Shown here piece by piece: positions 1 to 11,293 of a DNA stretch of 64,000 nucleotides. The notes under the pieces were generated by a model that saw only the letters and a program-made list of their open reading frames with translations, ran no database searches and was not told where the DNA came from. Source of the DNA: Leptobrachium leishanense (Eukaryota > Chordata > Amphibia > Anura > Megophryidae); NCBI GenBank assembly GCA_009667805.1, contig CM019065.1, forward strand, positions 157,471,322 to 157,535,321, read 5' to 3'. Positions within the stretch are counted from its first letter, which is position 1; every line of letters begins with the position of its first letter. Position numbers and translations under genes: made by a program.

Positions 1-507
1 TTAAATAAATAAACATTTTGTAAAAATGTATCTAAATAATAAAAACAGTCTTTAAAAAAATAATAAAAAGGTCTGTTACAAGATTTAAAAAGAATCATTT
101 AAAAATTAAAAAAACAAAACTGTTGTCCAAAAAATACAAAAAGGTGTTTATAAAAATAAAAAGTAAAAATTATTTTTGCAACAATTAAAAAGAATAATCG
201 GTCTTTAAAAGTTCTTTTAAAAAATATATTTCTTTTTACATATAACCTTAGGGATTTGCCTGTTTAAACCTGTCAAATTGAAACACCGAAAATCAGGGCA
301 TTATACTGCAATTTCAGGACAATTCTCCATTCTTTGAATAGACTTCTATGCAGCAATTTTGGTGCCACTGATTTGTGGTGAATTGCACCATATGCAACCT
401 GTGCTTGGCGAATTGACAGCTTTGTGAATAGACTAATTGCGCCAAATGGTGAAATTTACCACTTGGTGCGATTCGGGGCCAATTCAGAGGTTAGTGAATA
501 ACCCATT
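1..507 (-). repeat. Family A repeat fragment with AT-rich flank
   Basis: Positions 1-240 are A/T-rich low-complexity sequence without a credible ORF. From about 241 the sequence is the reverse complement of a segment seen again near 1,960-2,160 (the stretch around TTTAATTTGACAGG and AAACAGG), which defines repeat family A here. The right edge reads as a terminal GGGTTATTC-like end directly abutting the next repeat. The copy is diverged and its outer boundary lies outside the window. Confidence 0.5.
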
Positions 508-1251
508 AGGGGCTAAATTACACAAATTGCGGTAAAACGGGGGCGCGAAGGAGAAAAAAATACGCCCGCAGTTCTCTCCTTTGCGCCCCCGTTTTTCCAC
601 GATGTTACAATGCAGGCGCTTAAAAAGCTGCCTGCATTGTTACCGGGTGCTACGCTCCGGGATGCGCGCGGCAGCACGAAGCGCCGCCTCGTGCATCCAC
701 TCGATGGAGTCCATACTGTAGGTCTTTACTGAGTTTCCCCTCTATCGGTCACATGACCTGCCGGATCTTGCCTCGCGAGACCCGGCAGGTCGGCGTAGTG
801 ATCAGCAAGGATAGACTGGGGGACTTTCCCCCCAGTCTCTCCCTGCTCCCGCCAGACGGAGGAGGCGGACGGAGCCGCGGTCCTCGCCGCGGGACAGGTG
901 AGTATCTGCATTTTTCTGGGGGGGTTTAGGCTGGTGCTAACGGATTCTGCACCAGCGGAATCCGTTAGCACCAAGTCCAGGACGTGGTTAACATTTTGCT
1001 AACCGCAGCCAGACGTTAATCAGCGTTATGACTTTGTAATCCTAACACTGATTAACACTTTGCGCTCCCCATGTTAAATAGGGAGAGCAAAAGTACAGTA
1101 AACTCGCGCTGAAAAGCGCAAGATCCAAACTCTAATGGGTTTCTTAACCCGTTAGTGTTTGGTTTGTAATAGGTGGTGGCCACCAGGGCTAACATTAACG
1201 CTCACTCAGGTGAGCGCTAACGTTAGCACCCCCAATGTAATGTAGCCCCAA
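508..1251. repeat. Family C fold-back element, copy 1
   Basis: The ends are inverted: GGGGCTAAATTAC on the left and GTAATGTAGCCCC on the right. The interior matches the copy at 4,710-5,737 over the GC-rich stretch that includes TGCAGGCG, the CACATGACCTGCC motif and GCGCTCCCCATGTTAA. It also contains short perfect hairpins, for example the pair GGTGCTAACGGATTC/GAATCCGTTAGCACC. There is no transposase ORF, so it is a non-autonomous fold-back element. The superfamily is not established. Confidence 0.6.
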
Positions 1252-1405
1252 GAGTCACACAATGATCACAGAAATTTACAGATTTTTAATATGTTGCTAC
1301 TCAAGTTTATTATTTATTGATATAGTCACATAAATGTGGTTTCCAAACTAGGCCCAAGTATTTTCCAAACAAATCCCTAGATGTAGCTTCGGCAGTTGTG
1401 TGTAA

Positions 1406-1742
1406 GGCCCTGTTCACACTGTGCGATTTATCGCGCGGATTTTGCCGCGATGTCACAGCAAAATCCGCACAACGTCGCACTGTGTAGCTTCTCCAATGCA
1501 TTTCAATGGAGCTGTTCACATCTTGCCGCGCGACGTCGCATGTCGCGCGTCGCAGAAGCATGTCGCAGGTACATGACCCTTTTTTGCGATTTGCTATCTG
1601 CGATTTTGCGATTTGTATTGGTGGTGCTTTGCAAAAATCACACAAAACAGTGATGTCGCGCGACATTATCGCACCATGTCGCGAATATGAAAATCGCGCG
1701 GAAAGTCGCGTGATTTTCAAATCGCACAGTGTGAACGGGGCC
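1406..1742. mobile_element. MITE D, GGCCCTGTTCACAC termini
   Basis: The left end GGCCCTGTTCACACTGTGCG is mirrored on the right by CGCACAGTGTGAACGGGGCC, about 25 bp with one mismatch. The flanks are GTAA on the left and TTAA on the right, so a TTAA target is plausible with one flank mutated. The interior is rich in GCGCGA and CGACATG words and has no transposase. TTAA targeting is known for piggyBac and Kolobok transposons; which applies cannot be told from this copy. Short ORFs across it are by-products of its inverted structure. Confidence 0.6.
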
Positions 1743-1779
1743 TTAAAATAAATATCAGATTAATGTCATTGATCCCATT

Positions 1780-1843
1780 GTACAACGCTATGAAATATGC
1801 TGGTGCTTTATAAATAAAGATTAATAATAATAATAATAATAAT
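1780..1843 (+). mobile_element. L2-type LINE 3' tail with (TAA)n
   Basis: The stretch reading ATGCTGGTGCTTTATAAATA followed by a TAA run is nearly the same as the 3' end of the L2-type fragment at 19,200-19,262. Only the untranslated tail is left here; no coding part precedes it. Confidence 0.55.
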
Positions 1844-1865
1844 GTCTTTACTCAGACTGAGCAGA

Positions 1866-2640
1866 AACATAAGAGGTAATTCAAAGGAAGCTGATTTGAC
1901 CACCAAATGGCACTGAACAGTGAATTTCCCTGTATGTTGCAATTCTGTAGCAATTCAGCTATTCAGAAAGCTGGCACTTCACCAAAATTTGGCGAATTGC
2001 CAACAAAATATGGTGCAATTCAGCAGCAGTGAAATTCTCTTTAGAGAAGTAATGGTTAATCTATTCAGTGAACACTGAACAGCAAGGGAAAGTTGTGGAA
2101 ATGCCCATTTGGTTGTTTAATTTGACAGGTTTAAACAGGTGAATTCCATAGGTTTAAATGCAAAAATAATTCCCTGTTTTAATTTATTTTTATTCAACCG
2201 TTTATTCTTTTCATTTGCAGCAAAATGTCTCTTAGTTAACTCATGTTTTAGAATTTTTTAGGCATTTGTCAGGATTTTTTTGGTGAAATTTTTGATTCCG
2301 CTTTTTTTTTTAATACCTTTTTTTTTATTCTGTAACAGACTTTTTTTGTTATTTATAGGACCTTATATATTATTTCTGGATATTTTCATGCATTATTTTT
2401 GTTTAAAACACCTTTTAGAAGTTGTTGACATTTTTTTTTTCTTTTACCCCCTGGTCGGCGTTTGTTCAGCTTTTTCCGGTGGCATTCGGTGGCTAGTCGG
2501 AGTCGTTATGGAGTCTATTTGACAGATCGTCAGCTGCGTTCAGCAGGTTTGCAGATGCGTTCGGCAGTTTATCGGATTGCATTTTTGTTTTGTTTTTTTA
2601 CCCTCAGACAGATATTCTGCATGACCTGCAGCTGGATCCG
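1866..2640 (+). repeat. Family A repeat copy, diverged
   Basis: The copy contains the family A landmarks in order: GGCGAATTGCC, the AGAAGTAATGGTTAATCTATT box, the CATAGGTTT box, TTTATTCTTTTCATTTGCAG, and then an AT-rich stretch followed by the GGCATTCGGTGGC box. Related copies lie near 8.4, 13.3, 14.7, 24.7, 26.5, 29.2, 45 and 46.2 kb. No terminal repeat is evident and no protein-like ORF is present. Confidence 0.5.
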
Positions 2641-3285
2641 TACAGCAGTTAAAATATGTTTTACTACTTATTTAAAAATAGGCGTAGATAATTGGCTTCT
2701 ACAGAAATTTTAAGATGGACCTGTTTAAAAATGTCTATACTGCACTTTAGAGTTTCTTAATGTTGTAGCATCAAAGATCATGACCCCATCTAGATATGGA
2801 TAAATTCCAGTTAATGGACAAAACAGATTTGACACCAGAAAACATGCATTATTTGATTGAATACTCTTTAATACTGGAAGACGAGTTCTTTTTGTCAATT
2901 CAACCAACTAGTTCCTATTTTTTTTATATCAATGTTGTAACACCTGTTAGGATGATACAGCATAATTTTACATATAGGTTGCATATGAGTAAAAAAACAC
3001 AGACCTATATTTAGGTTTTCACATTTTTAACCATATTTTGCAACAAGGCAGAGAAGAAATGTTTGGTGACCATTTGTAAATGCCTGTGGTAATGGGTAAA
3101 GGTTTGGAGATTATAGGATCAGCAGTAAATCCTACAAGAAATTATGGAAACCACATCTGAATCCACATGGACTCTATATTGTAATCATCAGTAATGCAGA
3201 TTTATAAACATTTCATAATCTCATATTTTTTCCTATATATGCACAGTGGGATACAGGTTATTAATTGATACAATAGTTGAAAGTG
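2641..3285. other. AT-rich intergenic stretch, nothing recognised
   Basis: No ORF with protein-like composition, no inverted repeat and no similarity to other parts of the window was noticed. Confidence 0.4.
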
Positions 3286-3421
3286 TAAGGGTAGTATTAC
3301 AAAGCTGGTGCTAAATTAACCAGAGCTGTTGTAAACTTAACAACTCCATAGTGTATAATGGCTCTGGTGAGTTTACAACAGCTCTGGTTAAGTTAGTAAC
3401 AGCTTTGTAATATGGCCCTTA
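3286..3421. mobile_element. Small fold-back MITE related to family C
   Basis: The element folds almost end to end: the left TAAGGGTAGTATTACAAAGC pairs with the right GCTTTGTAATATGGCCCTTA, and the inner arms share CCAGAGCTGTTGTAAAC and its complement. The outer word resembles the family C end GGGCCACATTAC, so it is probably a miniature relative. The element is about 135 bp and non-coding. Confidence 0.65.
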
Positions 3422-3836
3422 GAGTTTGCCTGTATACTTAATGCTAATTAGTACATGAGCAAGTATTTATCTGTTTGATCACAAAATCCTTTAATTACTA
3501 ATCTAGGCCTTAGAGTAAATTTTAAAAAAATCCAAGAGAACGACAAACGTATAAGGAAGCACGTGTTGTTTTTCTATTCCCTGAAATGTTTCATTTCCTT
3601 GAATGCATAATAATATAGTGCAGTATTAAAGACTATTTATTGTATACTGTACAGCAAAACCTTCTGCATTAATCAGAAAATATGAATTCAAAATTAGGTA
3701 TATATTCTAAAATATAACCTTTTGACATATATTCTAAAAAAGTTAAATATGTTAAAATAGTTAAACAGACAATAAATATCTATTCGATCTTTCACAGTTC
3801 TCTTGCTACCCTGCCATGTGTTGGTTTAGTTGATGA
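3422..3836. other. Intergenic stretch, nothing recognised
   Basis: AT-rich sequence with no ORF or repeat structure that could be supported. Confidence 0.4.
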
Positions 3837-3840
3837 TTTA

Positions 3841-4267
3841 GGCTGGGGTCAGACCAGCGCACTTTTAACGTGCGTTCTGGCGCACATAATTACGGCCGCA
3901 CTAGCAGCAGATGACGGGCAATGACGGCCAATATACAATGTTCGGCCGCACAAAAGTCCGGCCGTGCAACGCAAGTGGAATTTGAACGCATTTTTCTGAG
4001 AATGCTGAACCGCTAGTACTGATGTACTGAGTGCGTAGCTGCAGCATAGCGGCGTGTGTGTGTGATTAGGAGATGTCAGACGCTGCTAATGTCCAGCCTA
4101 TATAACGTCCGGACGCAAAAAGAGTTTTATTGACGAACGGTACAAAATCACGCCCGAAACTGCGCGTCGTCTGACCGTTTTTGCGCATTCCGTGAAAAAA
4201 TACATCAATGCGTTCGGACGCACTTTTTCACGTTTGCGGGGAAAAATGCTTTTGTCTGACCCTAGCC
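3841..4267 (-). mobile_element. GGCTAGGG MITE, copy 1
   Basis: The left end GGCTGGGGTCAGAC and right end GTCTGACCCTAGCC are inverted. The interior is shared with copies at 5,124, 6,803, 11,294, 18,209 and 27,838, including ACGGCCG, GCGGCGTGTGTG and the fold-back around TTTTTCACG. Flanks are TTTA and TTAG, consistent with a decayed TTAA duplication. Copies 1, 2 and 6 share one orientation and 3, 4 and 5 the other. No transposase is encoded. Confidence 0.75.
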
Positions 4268-4271
4268 TTAG

Positions 4272-4709
4272 AATGTTATAAAACTGAGTACAGTCATAAT
4301 TTATCCCAACACTGCATATGTATAAATATAGGAACTACATTTGGAAAGCCAATGTAAACACAGATGTTATGCTAGAGTTCATCTTATAGTGCCTTGGACA
4401 CATGCACTATTTACTCATTGAAGGTAAAAAATAATCTGCTCTACAAAAATACATTCATAAAACAACAAGTATGCTATGCCAGAATCTAATGATGCCACTT
4501 TAAAATAGTATGTAACTTCTGTAAGGCAAACAGATGAATAAAGCTATCTAGCTACGCCCCTCTCCCCTCTATGATCTGGAATTATACCCACCCTCATCTA
4601 ATACACGCATATCCCTGCTGACATCGTGTACCATTCAAGATCCTCCCTTAATGGACGGACCTCCTTCAACTCTGCCCTCATTTTGATTGCCCACGTGTAC
4701 ATCACACAC
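4272..4709. other. Intergenic stretch, nothing recognised
   Basis: No repeat structure or protein-like ORF could be supported here. Confidence 0.35.
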
Positions 4710-5737
4710 TATGGGCCACATTACGCCCGCAGTTTTCCCCCTTGCACCTGCGTTTTAACGCTAGATTACAATGCAGGCGCAAAAAATGCTGACTGCATTG
4801 TTACCGCGCTCTACGGGACGGAATGCTCCATAGTCCATAGGAGTCACATGACCTGCCGAATCTCGCCTCGCGAGATCCGGTCGGCGTAGTTATAAGTAGG
4901 GAGAGACTGGGGGGACTTTTTCCCCGCAGTCTTTCCGAGCCGCGGTCCTCACCGCAGAACAGGAGGTGAGTATCTGACTTGTTTTTTGTTTTTTTAGGCT
5001 GGTGTTAACGGATTCTGCAGAAGCGGAATCCGTTAACACCAAGTCCAGGCTCTGGTTAACTTTCCACTAACCAGAGCCGGACGTTAATCAGCGTTAGGAC
5101 TTTGTAATCCTAACGCTGATTAAGGCTAGGGTCAGACTGAGGCAGTGCGAACGCGCGTGCAGGCACACATAATCACGGCCGTGCTAGCAGCAGATGCCAG
5201 GCAATGACGGCCAATATACGAAGTACGGTCGCACAAAAGTGCGGCCGCGCAACGCAAGCGGCAAACAAACGCATTTTTTCGAGAACGTGAAACCACTAGT
5301 ACTGACGTACAGAGTGCGCTGCGTCCGCTAGCGGCGTGTGTGCGTGATTAGGAGACATCAGACGCTGCTAATGTCCGGCCAACATAACGTCCAGACCCAA
5401 AAAGTGTTTTATTGATGATCCGTACAAAATCACGGATGAAACTGCGCATCGTATGACCGCTATTGCGTATTCCGTGAAAAAATACGTCCATTCGTTCGAA
5501 CGCACTTTTTCACGGACAACGTGAAAAATGCGTTAGTCTGACCCTAGCCTGACACTTTGCGCTCCCCATGTTAAGTATAGGGAGCATAAAGTACAGTAAC
5601 CTCACGCTGAAAAGCGCAAGGTATCAAACGCAAACGGGTTTGCGTTTGGATCGTAATATGCGGTAGACACCACAACTAACGTTAATGCTCACGTAAGTGA
5701 GCATTAACGTTAGCGTCAAGAATGTAATGTGGTCCTA
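4710..5737. repeat. Family C fold-back element, copy 2, interrupted
   Basis: The left end TGGGCCACATTACGCCCGC and right end GTAATGTGGTCC are inverted. It is collinear with copy 1 (508-1,251) but is split at 5,124-5,549 by a GGCTAGGG MITE. Copy 1 gives the uninterrupted sequence at the split, CTGATTAACACTTTG, which places the MITE insertion at TTAA. The copy retains the motif GGTGAGTATCTG also present in copy 1. Confidence 0.65.
5124..5549 (-). mobile_element. GGCTAGGG MITE, copy 2, in family C
   Basis: The ends are GGCTAGGGTCAGAC and GTCTGACCCTAGCC. The left flank is TTAA (5,120-5,123); the right flank is TGAC, where comparison with the empty site near 1,058 predicts TTAACAC. This is direct evidence of insertion at a TTAA tetranucleotide inside an older repeat. 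Confidence 0.8.
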
Positions 5738-6802
5738 TAAGTATTCGGTGACTCTTACTCCTGGTAAGGTTTCTTTCTTCTGCAGTACAGCCTGCTACAA
5801 AATATCTTGCTCCTGATGACGCTGATGGAGCAGCAAAACGCATTGAGCTAATTGTGTTTTAACCCCTTCCCGACCGCTGATGTACCATGTACGTCCTGCC
5901 CACGGGTCTCCCTTAGACCCGCGGACGTACATAGTATGTCAGCGGGCTCCTAACCTCCCGTCGATACTAGCCTCCCTCGCCGACTCCCATGACGTCTATG
6001 GTAAGCTTGAAGCTTGCCTTGCCAGTTCCTGGGGGCCGACCGATCCGATGACGTCATCACTCTGCATGGGCAGAATTCAGGAAGGGGAGGGCGGCTCATT
6101 TGGCGCCCTCTATCTCCCCAACCGTTTAAGCTAGAGCGATGCAAGTTGCACTGCTGGAAAGGGGAGGTCTCCCATTTTCAGCGGTGTACAGCATTAACTG
6201 TTTTGCTGCCGGATCGCGATTCGGCGCAAATTTGTGCCAAATCGCGATTCAAACCTGGAGGGGGCTGACATCTTGGATGTCAGCCAAGCCTCCAGGTCAC
6301 CCCCCACCCACTGACATCCTCACCATATGTGTGAGTATGTCAGTGGGCCAGTTAACCCCTAGCTGCCAAATGGAGATTCCTTATCTCCCGATCCGTGGCA
6401 GCTAGAGGGTCATATTTGACATTATTGGAGAGGCCTGATCATGGCCTTTCCAATGATATCAAACATGACCAGGTTTGGTGTAAAAATAAAATTTTAAGAA
6501 AATAAAACATAATGATAATAACAAAAACAAATTGTTTTTTTTTTTTAAAAAAAAATTGTCTGGGGAGGGATTAGTTAAATAGTACCTAGGCTGTCATCTA
6601 AAATAATAATTAGTATAATATTACTAAAAATAATTAGTATAAATCGGTCAGAATGAGCTCAGCGCACATAGGTGAACTGGCTCAGCAGTGAAGGGGTTAA
6701 AAAACAAAAACATGTAAAAATTGGGTATTTCTATTCTCGGGACAAAATTTTTAAACTATTTAGCCGGGGTCTTTTTTGGTGGTTGTAGATTTTGCGGATT
6801 AA

Positions 6803-7043
6803 GGCTAGGGTCAAATGAACGCATTATTCGCAGCGACCGTCAAAAAGTGCGTCCGAACGCATTGACGTATTTTTTCACGGAATGCGCAAAAACAGTCAGA
6901 TGACGCGCATTTTCGTGCGTGATTTTTTACGGATCATCAATAAAACACTTTTTGCGTCTGGACATTATGTAGGCTGGACATTAGCAGCGTCTGACATCTC
7001 GTAATCACACACACACGCCGCAGCGCACTCTGTACGTCAGTAC
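6803..7043 (+). mobile_element. GGCTAGGG MITE, copy 3, truncated
   Basis: It starts with GGCTAGGGTCAAATGAACGC after TTAA (6,799-6,802). The second family B copy has the uninterrupted site GGATTAAATTACG near 10,958, so this is another insertion at TTAA. The right half is missing; the sequence changes at 7,044 to a hAT-like end. Confidence 0.7.
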
Positions 7044-7165
7044 TAGGGATTCGATTCGATTATTCGGTTCGATGTGTTCGGAGTTCGATTCGAACATCAC
7101 CAGTTCATATGTTTGCGAACTTAGAACATTTCCGCGTGTTCGCAGCATGTTTGCCCACAATGCAA
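7044..7165 (+). mobile_element. hAT-like terminal fragment (TAGGGATTCG)
   Basis: The fragment begins TAGGGATTCGATTCG and is rich in TTCGAAC-like words, like the ends of the hAT element at 13,197-16,932. No matching right end or target duplication was found, so it is a truncated piece. Family B sequence resumes near 7,172. Confidence 0.45.
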
Positions 7166-7265
7166 CACAATTTTGACCTAAACACTAACAGCGCAGAAAT
7201 GTAAAAACAGCAGCGGTCACTAAAGGACAGATTTGTGTAAAACCGCCCGGTCACTAAGGGGTTAA

Positions 7266-8229
7266 CATAAGTGTTTATTTATTTGTTCTTTTGCTGCCAT
7301 TTAACTTTCCTACAATGGTGTGACACAACGTGTTAGATTTTAATTTCCTGTAAATATAATAAATATTTTGTCTTAAAAAGCCTGTTCTTATAAAATGGGC
7401 TGTGAAATTCCCCCCCCCTCCATTTTTGTTAGTGTCAATACTGCATAGACCGTTGTTCCTTCTATAGGATATGAGCTGTGGCCGATTTCCTGTTATGTTC
7501 AGTGCAGGAAAATGTGCGCAGAAGTGGGAAGATGGGAAAAGGATTTCTTGTGAACCATATATGGTAGTAAGTTAACGGAGTGGCTAAACTTTGATGTTGT
7601 AATGTATCTGTACACTGATTGGCTATAAATTCTGTGAATTTTAATAAATAGATCTGGCTTAACGAGGAAAGCTAGACTTCTGAGAAAAGACCAACACAGT
7701 CTTGTGATTGATTCTTTTTGGGGGTCTACGCCATGGCGTAGCGCAACTTCGGTTTTGATATATAAGAAGAAACTTGGAAAAGGTTTATGGTAATTATAAT
7801 GAAAAATAGAATTTTTCAATACGGGGCTCCTGGGTTCCAAATGTTAACTCTTCCTTTTTTCCTTCCCAATACGCTGTAGCTATGGGTAAATTTTGTGGAG
7901 GAAAGCCAGCTTTCTTTAATTACCTTTTGAGAAATTTAAACAACCTTATGCTGAATTAGATTCGAGATCTCTTATTTTCTCTCTATCTCTTATCTGTACA
8001 TAGGGACCCACGTAGGTCTGTTTTTTCCTTCTACTTTGTGGCAATCATTTGGCTGTTGTTTCCCCAGGTGGGGCATTCACTAGCGCAGCACACCCTGTAT
8101 TTGGCAAGCAGGTGAAGGTTAACACATTATTTTCCAATATGGGAACACGATAACCATGCCTGGTATTTCCATTTTCAAGTTGAAAAAGTCTAATTTCAAA
8201 ACCTTTTCTGTTTTTCAATACTGTGATCA
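7266..8229. other. Intergenic stretch without recognised features
   Basis: One open frame of about 113 codons exists on the minus strand (7,499-7,840), but its composition and lack of any motif give no reason to call a gene. No repeat family of this window is present. Confidence 0.35.
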
Positions 8230-8290
8230 GTGGCGTCACTAGGGTTGGTGTCACCTGGTGCGGTAACTTATGGTGTCACCCCCCCACGAG
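8230..8290 (+). mobile_element. hAT-like 5' end fragment (CAGTGGCGTCACTAGG)
   Basis: The sequence CAGTGGCGTCACTAGGGTTG followed by GGTGTCACC is typical of a vertebrate hAT terminal region. A related stretch without its first bases lies at 12,990-13,040. No inverted right end was found, so this is a fragment. Confidence 0.45.
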
Positions 8291-8394
8291 TTTTACAGGT
8301 TTTTTTAACTACTTTTACTCATAAGTCAATACTCCCATATAACACTGAATGCTCATAATACACGGCGCACATTACTGTGAGGTTTATTGCTGTG

Positions 8395-8832
8395 GAGCTC
8401 TGTGATGTGCTCATACACAAATTTTGGCAAACTGACAGCAAGTATGGTGCCTGTTCGAAGGCAGTGAAAGTCCGCATAGAGAAGTAATGGTTAATCTGTT
8501 CAGAGACACGAACAGCAAAGAAATGTCCTGATGTCCGGTGTTTTCATTCGGCAGGTTTATTCAGGCGAAAGAATACCATAGGTTTCAATGTTAAAAATAT
8601 TCCTGTTTTTATCCAATATCTAATAAACCATTTATTCCTTTAATCCATAGTAAAAAAATCTATTTATTTATTTATTCTATTTTTTAGTATCTTTTAGGCA
8701 TTTTTCAAAACAATTTTTTTTTTGCTAATAGCAAATTTTATTTTTTTCTGTAACAGACCTTTTTATTATCATTCATAGAAACTTATATGTTAATTCCAGA
8801 CATGTTCGTTCAGTAGTTTTTTTAAAAACAGC
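8395..8832 (+). repeat. Family A repeat copy, ended by a LINE
   Basis: The copy carries GGTGCCTGTTCGAAGGCAGT, AAGTAATGGTTAATCTGTTC, ATAGGTTTCAATGTTAAAAA and the box ending GTTCGTTCAGTAGTTTTTTT. It is cut at about 8,833 by the 5' end of a CR1-like LINE. It is non-coding. Confidence 0.6.
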
Positions 8833-9911
8833 AGACAGGCCTGGATTAGGCAGTGGCTGCGTGACAGACAACAGAGGGTTGTGGTAAATGGAGTTTATTC
8901 GGCGCAAGGTCTTGTTACCAGTGGGGTACCTCAGGGGTCAGTACTTGGACCCATTCTCTTTAATATTTTTATTAGTGATATTGCAGAAGGTATTAATGGA
9001 AAAGTATGTCTTTTTGCTGATGACACAAAAATTTGCAACAGGGTTGACGTTCCTGGAGGGATCAGCCAAATGACAAATGATTTAGGTAAACTAAAAAAAT
9101 GGTCGGAGTTGTGGCAATTGAGTTTTAATGTGGATAAGTGCAAGATAATGCACCTGGGACGTAAAAACCCAAGGGCTGAATATAGAATATTTGATACAGT
9201 CCTAACCTCAACATCTGAGGAAAGGGATTTAGGGGTCATTATTTCAGAGGATCTAAGGGTAAGTAGTCAATGTAATAGAGCAGCAGGAAATGCTAGCAGA
9301 ATGCTTGGTTGTGTAGGGAGAGCTATTAGCAGTAGGAAAAGGGAAGTGCTCATGCCACTGTACAGAGCACTGGTGAGACCTCACTTGGAGTACTGTGTGC
9401 AGTACTGGAGACCGTATCTCCAGAAGGATATAGACATCTTAGAGAGAGTTCAGAGAAGGGCTACTAAAATGGTGTACGGCTTGAAGGAGAAAAGTTACCA
9501 GGAAAGGCTTAATGATCTTAACATGTACAGCTTGGAAAAAAGACGAGACAGAGGAGATATGATAGAAACATTTAAATACGTAAAGGGAATCCACAAGGTA
9601 GAGGAAGGGAGTATATTTAAAAGGAAACAAAATAGCAAAACAAGAGGACATAGTCTTAGATTAGAGGGGCAAAGGTTTAAAAGTAACATCAGGAAGCATT
9701 ATTTTACTGAGCGGGTGGTGGATACATGGAACAGTCTTCCAGTAGAAGTGGTAGAGGCCAAAACAGTAATTGAATTTAAGCAAGCATGGGATAGGCATAA
9801 GGCTATCCTAAACAAAAGATAAATCCAGGTCAAGTATCCATGTAATTGGGCAGACTAGATGGGCCGAAAGGTTCTTATCTGCCGACATTTTTCTATGTTT
9901 CTATGTTTCTA
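8833..9911 (+). mobile_element. CR1-like LINE, 5'-truncated
   Basis: A non-LTR retrotransposon whose retained part starts inside the reverse transcriptase and runs to the 3' end. The 3' tail is TTCTATGTTTCTATGTTTC, the short-repeat tail expected of CR1-clade LINEs. The junction with family A at about 8,833 marks 5' truncation, the usual outcome of target-primed reverse transcription. The last 240 bp recur at 45,485-45,722. Confidence 0.85.
8881..9822 (+). pseudogene. CR1-like LINE ORF2 fragment: RT palm to C-terminus
   Basis: This 313-codon open frame has no credible own start; it stays open upstream to the truncation point, where WIRQWLRDRQQRVVVNG is readable. It copies LINE RNA into DNA at the nicked target. 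RT signatures in order are SGVPQGSVLGPILFN (residues 14-28), the catalytic FADDTK (45-50) and the downstream region ending in LVRPHLEYCVQYW, VQRRATKM and DTWNSLPVEVV. The endonuclease and the first RT motifs are missing, so it cannot be active. There is no internal stop or frameshift, which suggests a fairly recent insertion. Assignment to CR1 rather than a near relative rests on the tail and on recalled motif style. Confidence 0.85.
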
Positions 9912-9994
9912 TGATTAAGATCTCTATGGGCTGGAGCTGAATATTTTGGTGGGCTTTTTTTGGAATTTATGAAAACATATTTTTGGTTAATTAA

Positions 9995-11216
9995 CCCCTT
10001 AATGACCCCTGACGTACCCTGTACGTCCTGTCCTCGGGTCTCCCTTAGACCCGCGACGTACAGGGTACGTCAGCGGCGCCAAATCCCCCTCCCGCCCGAT
10101 ACTCACCTCCCTCGTCGGATCCCACGGCGATCTGGCAGGGAGGAAGCCTGCCCATGTGATTTACATGGGCAGGCGAGGCTGATGACGTCGCCACGCTGCG
10201 TGGTGAAGTCATCAGAAGGTGCCCCCATGTGTTTCAATGGAGGGGAGGGGGGGCTCCTTCGGAGCCCTCTATCTCCCCAACCATTGAAGCTAGGGAGATG
10301 CCGTTTGCACCGCTGGAGAGGGGAGAGCCTCCCCTTACCAGCGGTGTATGGCATTAACAGTTTTGCCGCCGGATCGCTTTTCGGCGCCAATTGGCGCCAA
10401 AACGCGATTCAAACCTGGAGGGGGGCTGACATCTTGGATGTCAGCCAAGCCTCCAGGTCCCCCCCACCCACTGACAACCTCACCATATGTGTGAGGATGT
10501 CAGTGGGCCAGTTAACCCTCTAGCTGCCATGTAGAGATAAGGGGATCCTAAGGATCCCTTTATCTCCCGATCCATGGCAGCTGGATGGTCATATTTGCCA
10601 TCTTTTAAAAGGCCTGATTATGGCCTTTCAAATGATACCAAACATGACCAGGTTTGGTTTTAAAAAAAAATTAAATAAAATTAAAAAAAATAAAAATTTA
10701 ATAAAATAAAAAAATGTGTTTTTTTTTAAAAAGTTTTTTTTGTCTGGGGGGAGTTTAATTAAATAGGACCTAGGCTGTCATCTAAAAATAATTAGCACAA
10801 AATGGTCAGAATGAGCGCAGCGCACATAGGTGAACTGTCTCAGCAGTGAAGGGGTTAAAAAGCAAACGCATGTTAAAATTGGGTATTTCTAGTCTCGGGA
10901 CAAAATTTTGAACCTATTTAGCCGGGGTCTTTTTGGGTGGTTGTAGATTTTGGGGATTAAATTACGAAAAAGTGTGTTTTTACCATTTTTTTCCTCATAT
11001 TTCATATTTTTTTTTATAGTAAATTATTCGATATGATGGAAATAATGGTATTTCTAGAAAGTCCATTTAATGGCGGGAAAAAGGGTGTATAATATGTGTG
11101 GGTCGAATAAACGAGTAAGAGGAAAAATTGTCCTAAACACTAACAGCGCAGAATCGTAAAAACAGCAGCGGTCACTAAAAGACGGATTTGTGTAAAACCG
11201 CCCGGTCACTAAGGGG
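9995..11216. repeat. Family B fold-back element, copy 2
   Basis: TTAA lies on both sides (9,991-9,994 and 11,217-11,220), with inverted ends CCCCTTAATGACC and GGTCACTAAGGGG. Near the left end is a palindrome built on GACGTACAGGGTACGTC. It is the best-preserved family B copy and supplies the empty site for the MITE at 6,803. The minus-strand word GGAGGTGAGTATC (10,098-10,110) resembles the motif in family C. It is non-coding. Confidence 0.7.
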
Positions 11217-11293
11217 TTAATAGTGCAGATATGGGTATATCTAACCAGGCAGTTACAGTGTGATACATTTTTCAATCAGATTTCAATCATTAA

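Larger units (their letters stand above)
5863..7261. repeat. Family B fold-back element, copy 1, interrupted
   Basis: Flanked by TTAA on both sides (5,859-5,862 and 7,262-7,265), with ends AACCCCTTCCCGACC and GGTCACTAAGGGGTT. It matches the copy at 9,995-11,216: a GTACGTCC box, the CTCCAGGTC box, CATATGTGTGAG and CAAACATGACCAGGTTTGG. It is split at 6,803 by a GGCTAGGG MITE whose distal end is lost against a hAT-like fragment. Short ORFs inside it have no protein character. Confidence 0.65.

Noticed and set aside
1310..1751. Overlapping ORFs of 81-136 codons on both strands
   Set aside because: They lie within MITE D, whose inverted structure and repeated CGCGA words make mirror-image ORFs.
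5805..5848. Hammerhead-like core: CTGATGA followed by AAACGC
   Set aside because: The expected GAAA is CAAAA here, and the pairing for stem III and a GTC cleavage site are not visible. At best a decayed remnant.
7499..7840. Minus-strand ORF of 113 codons as a possible host exon
   Set aside because: No recognisable domain, no splice-site support and no second exon; chance ORF more likely.
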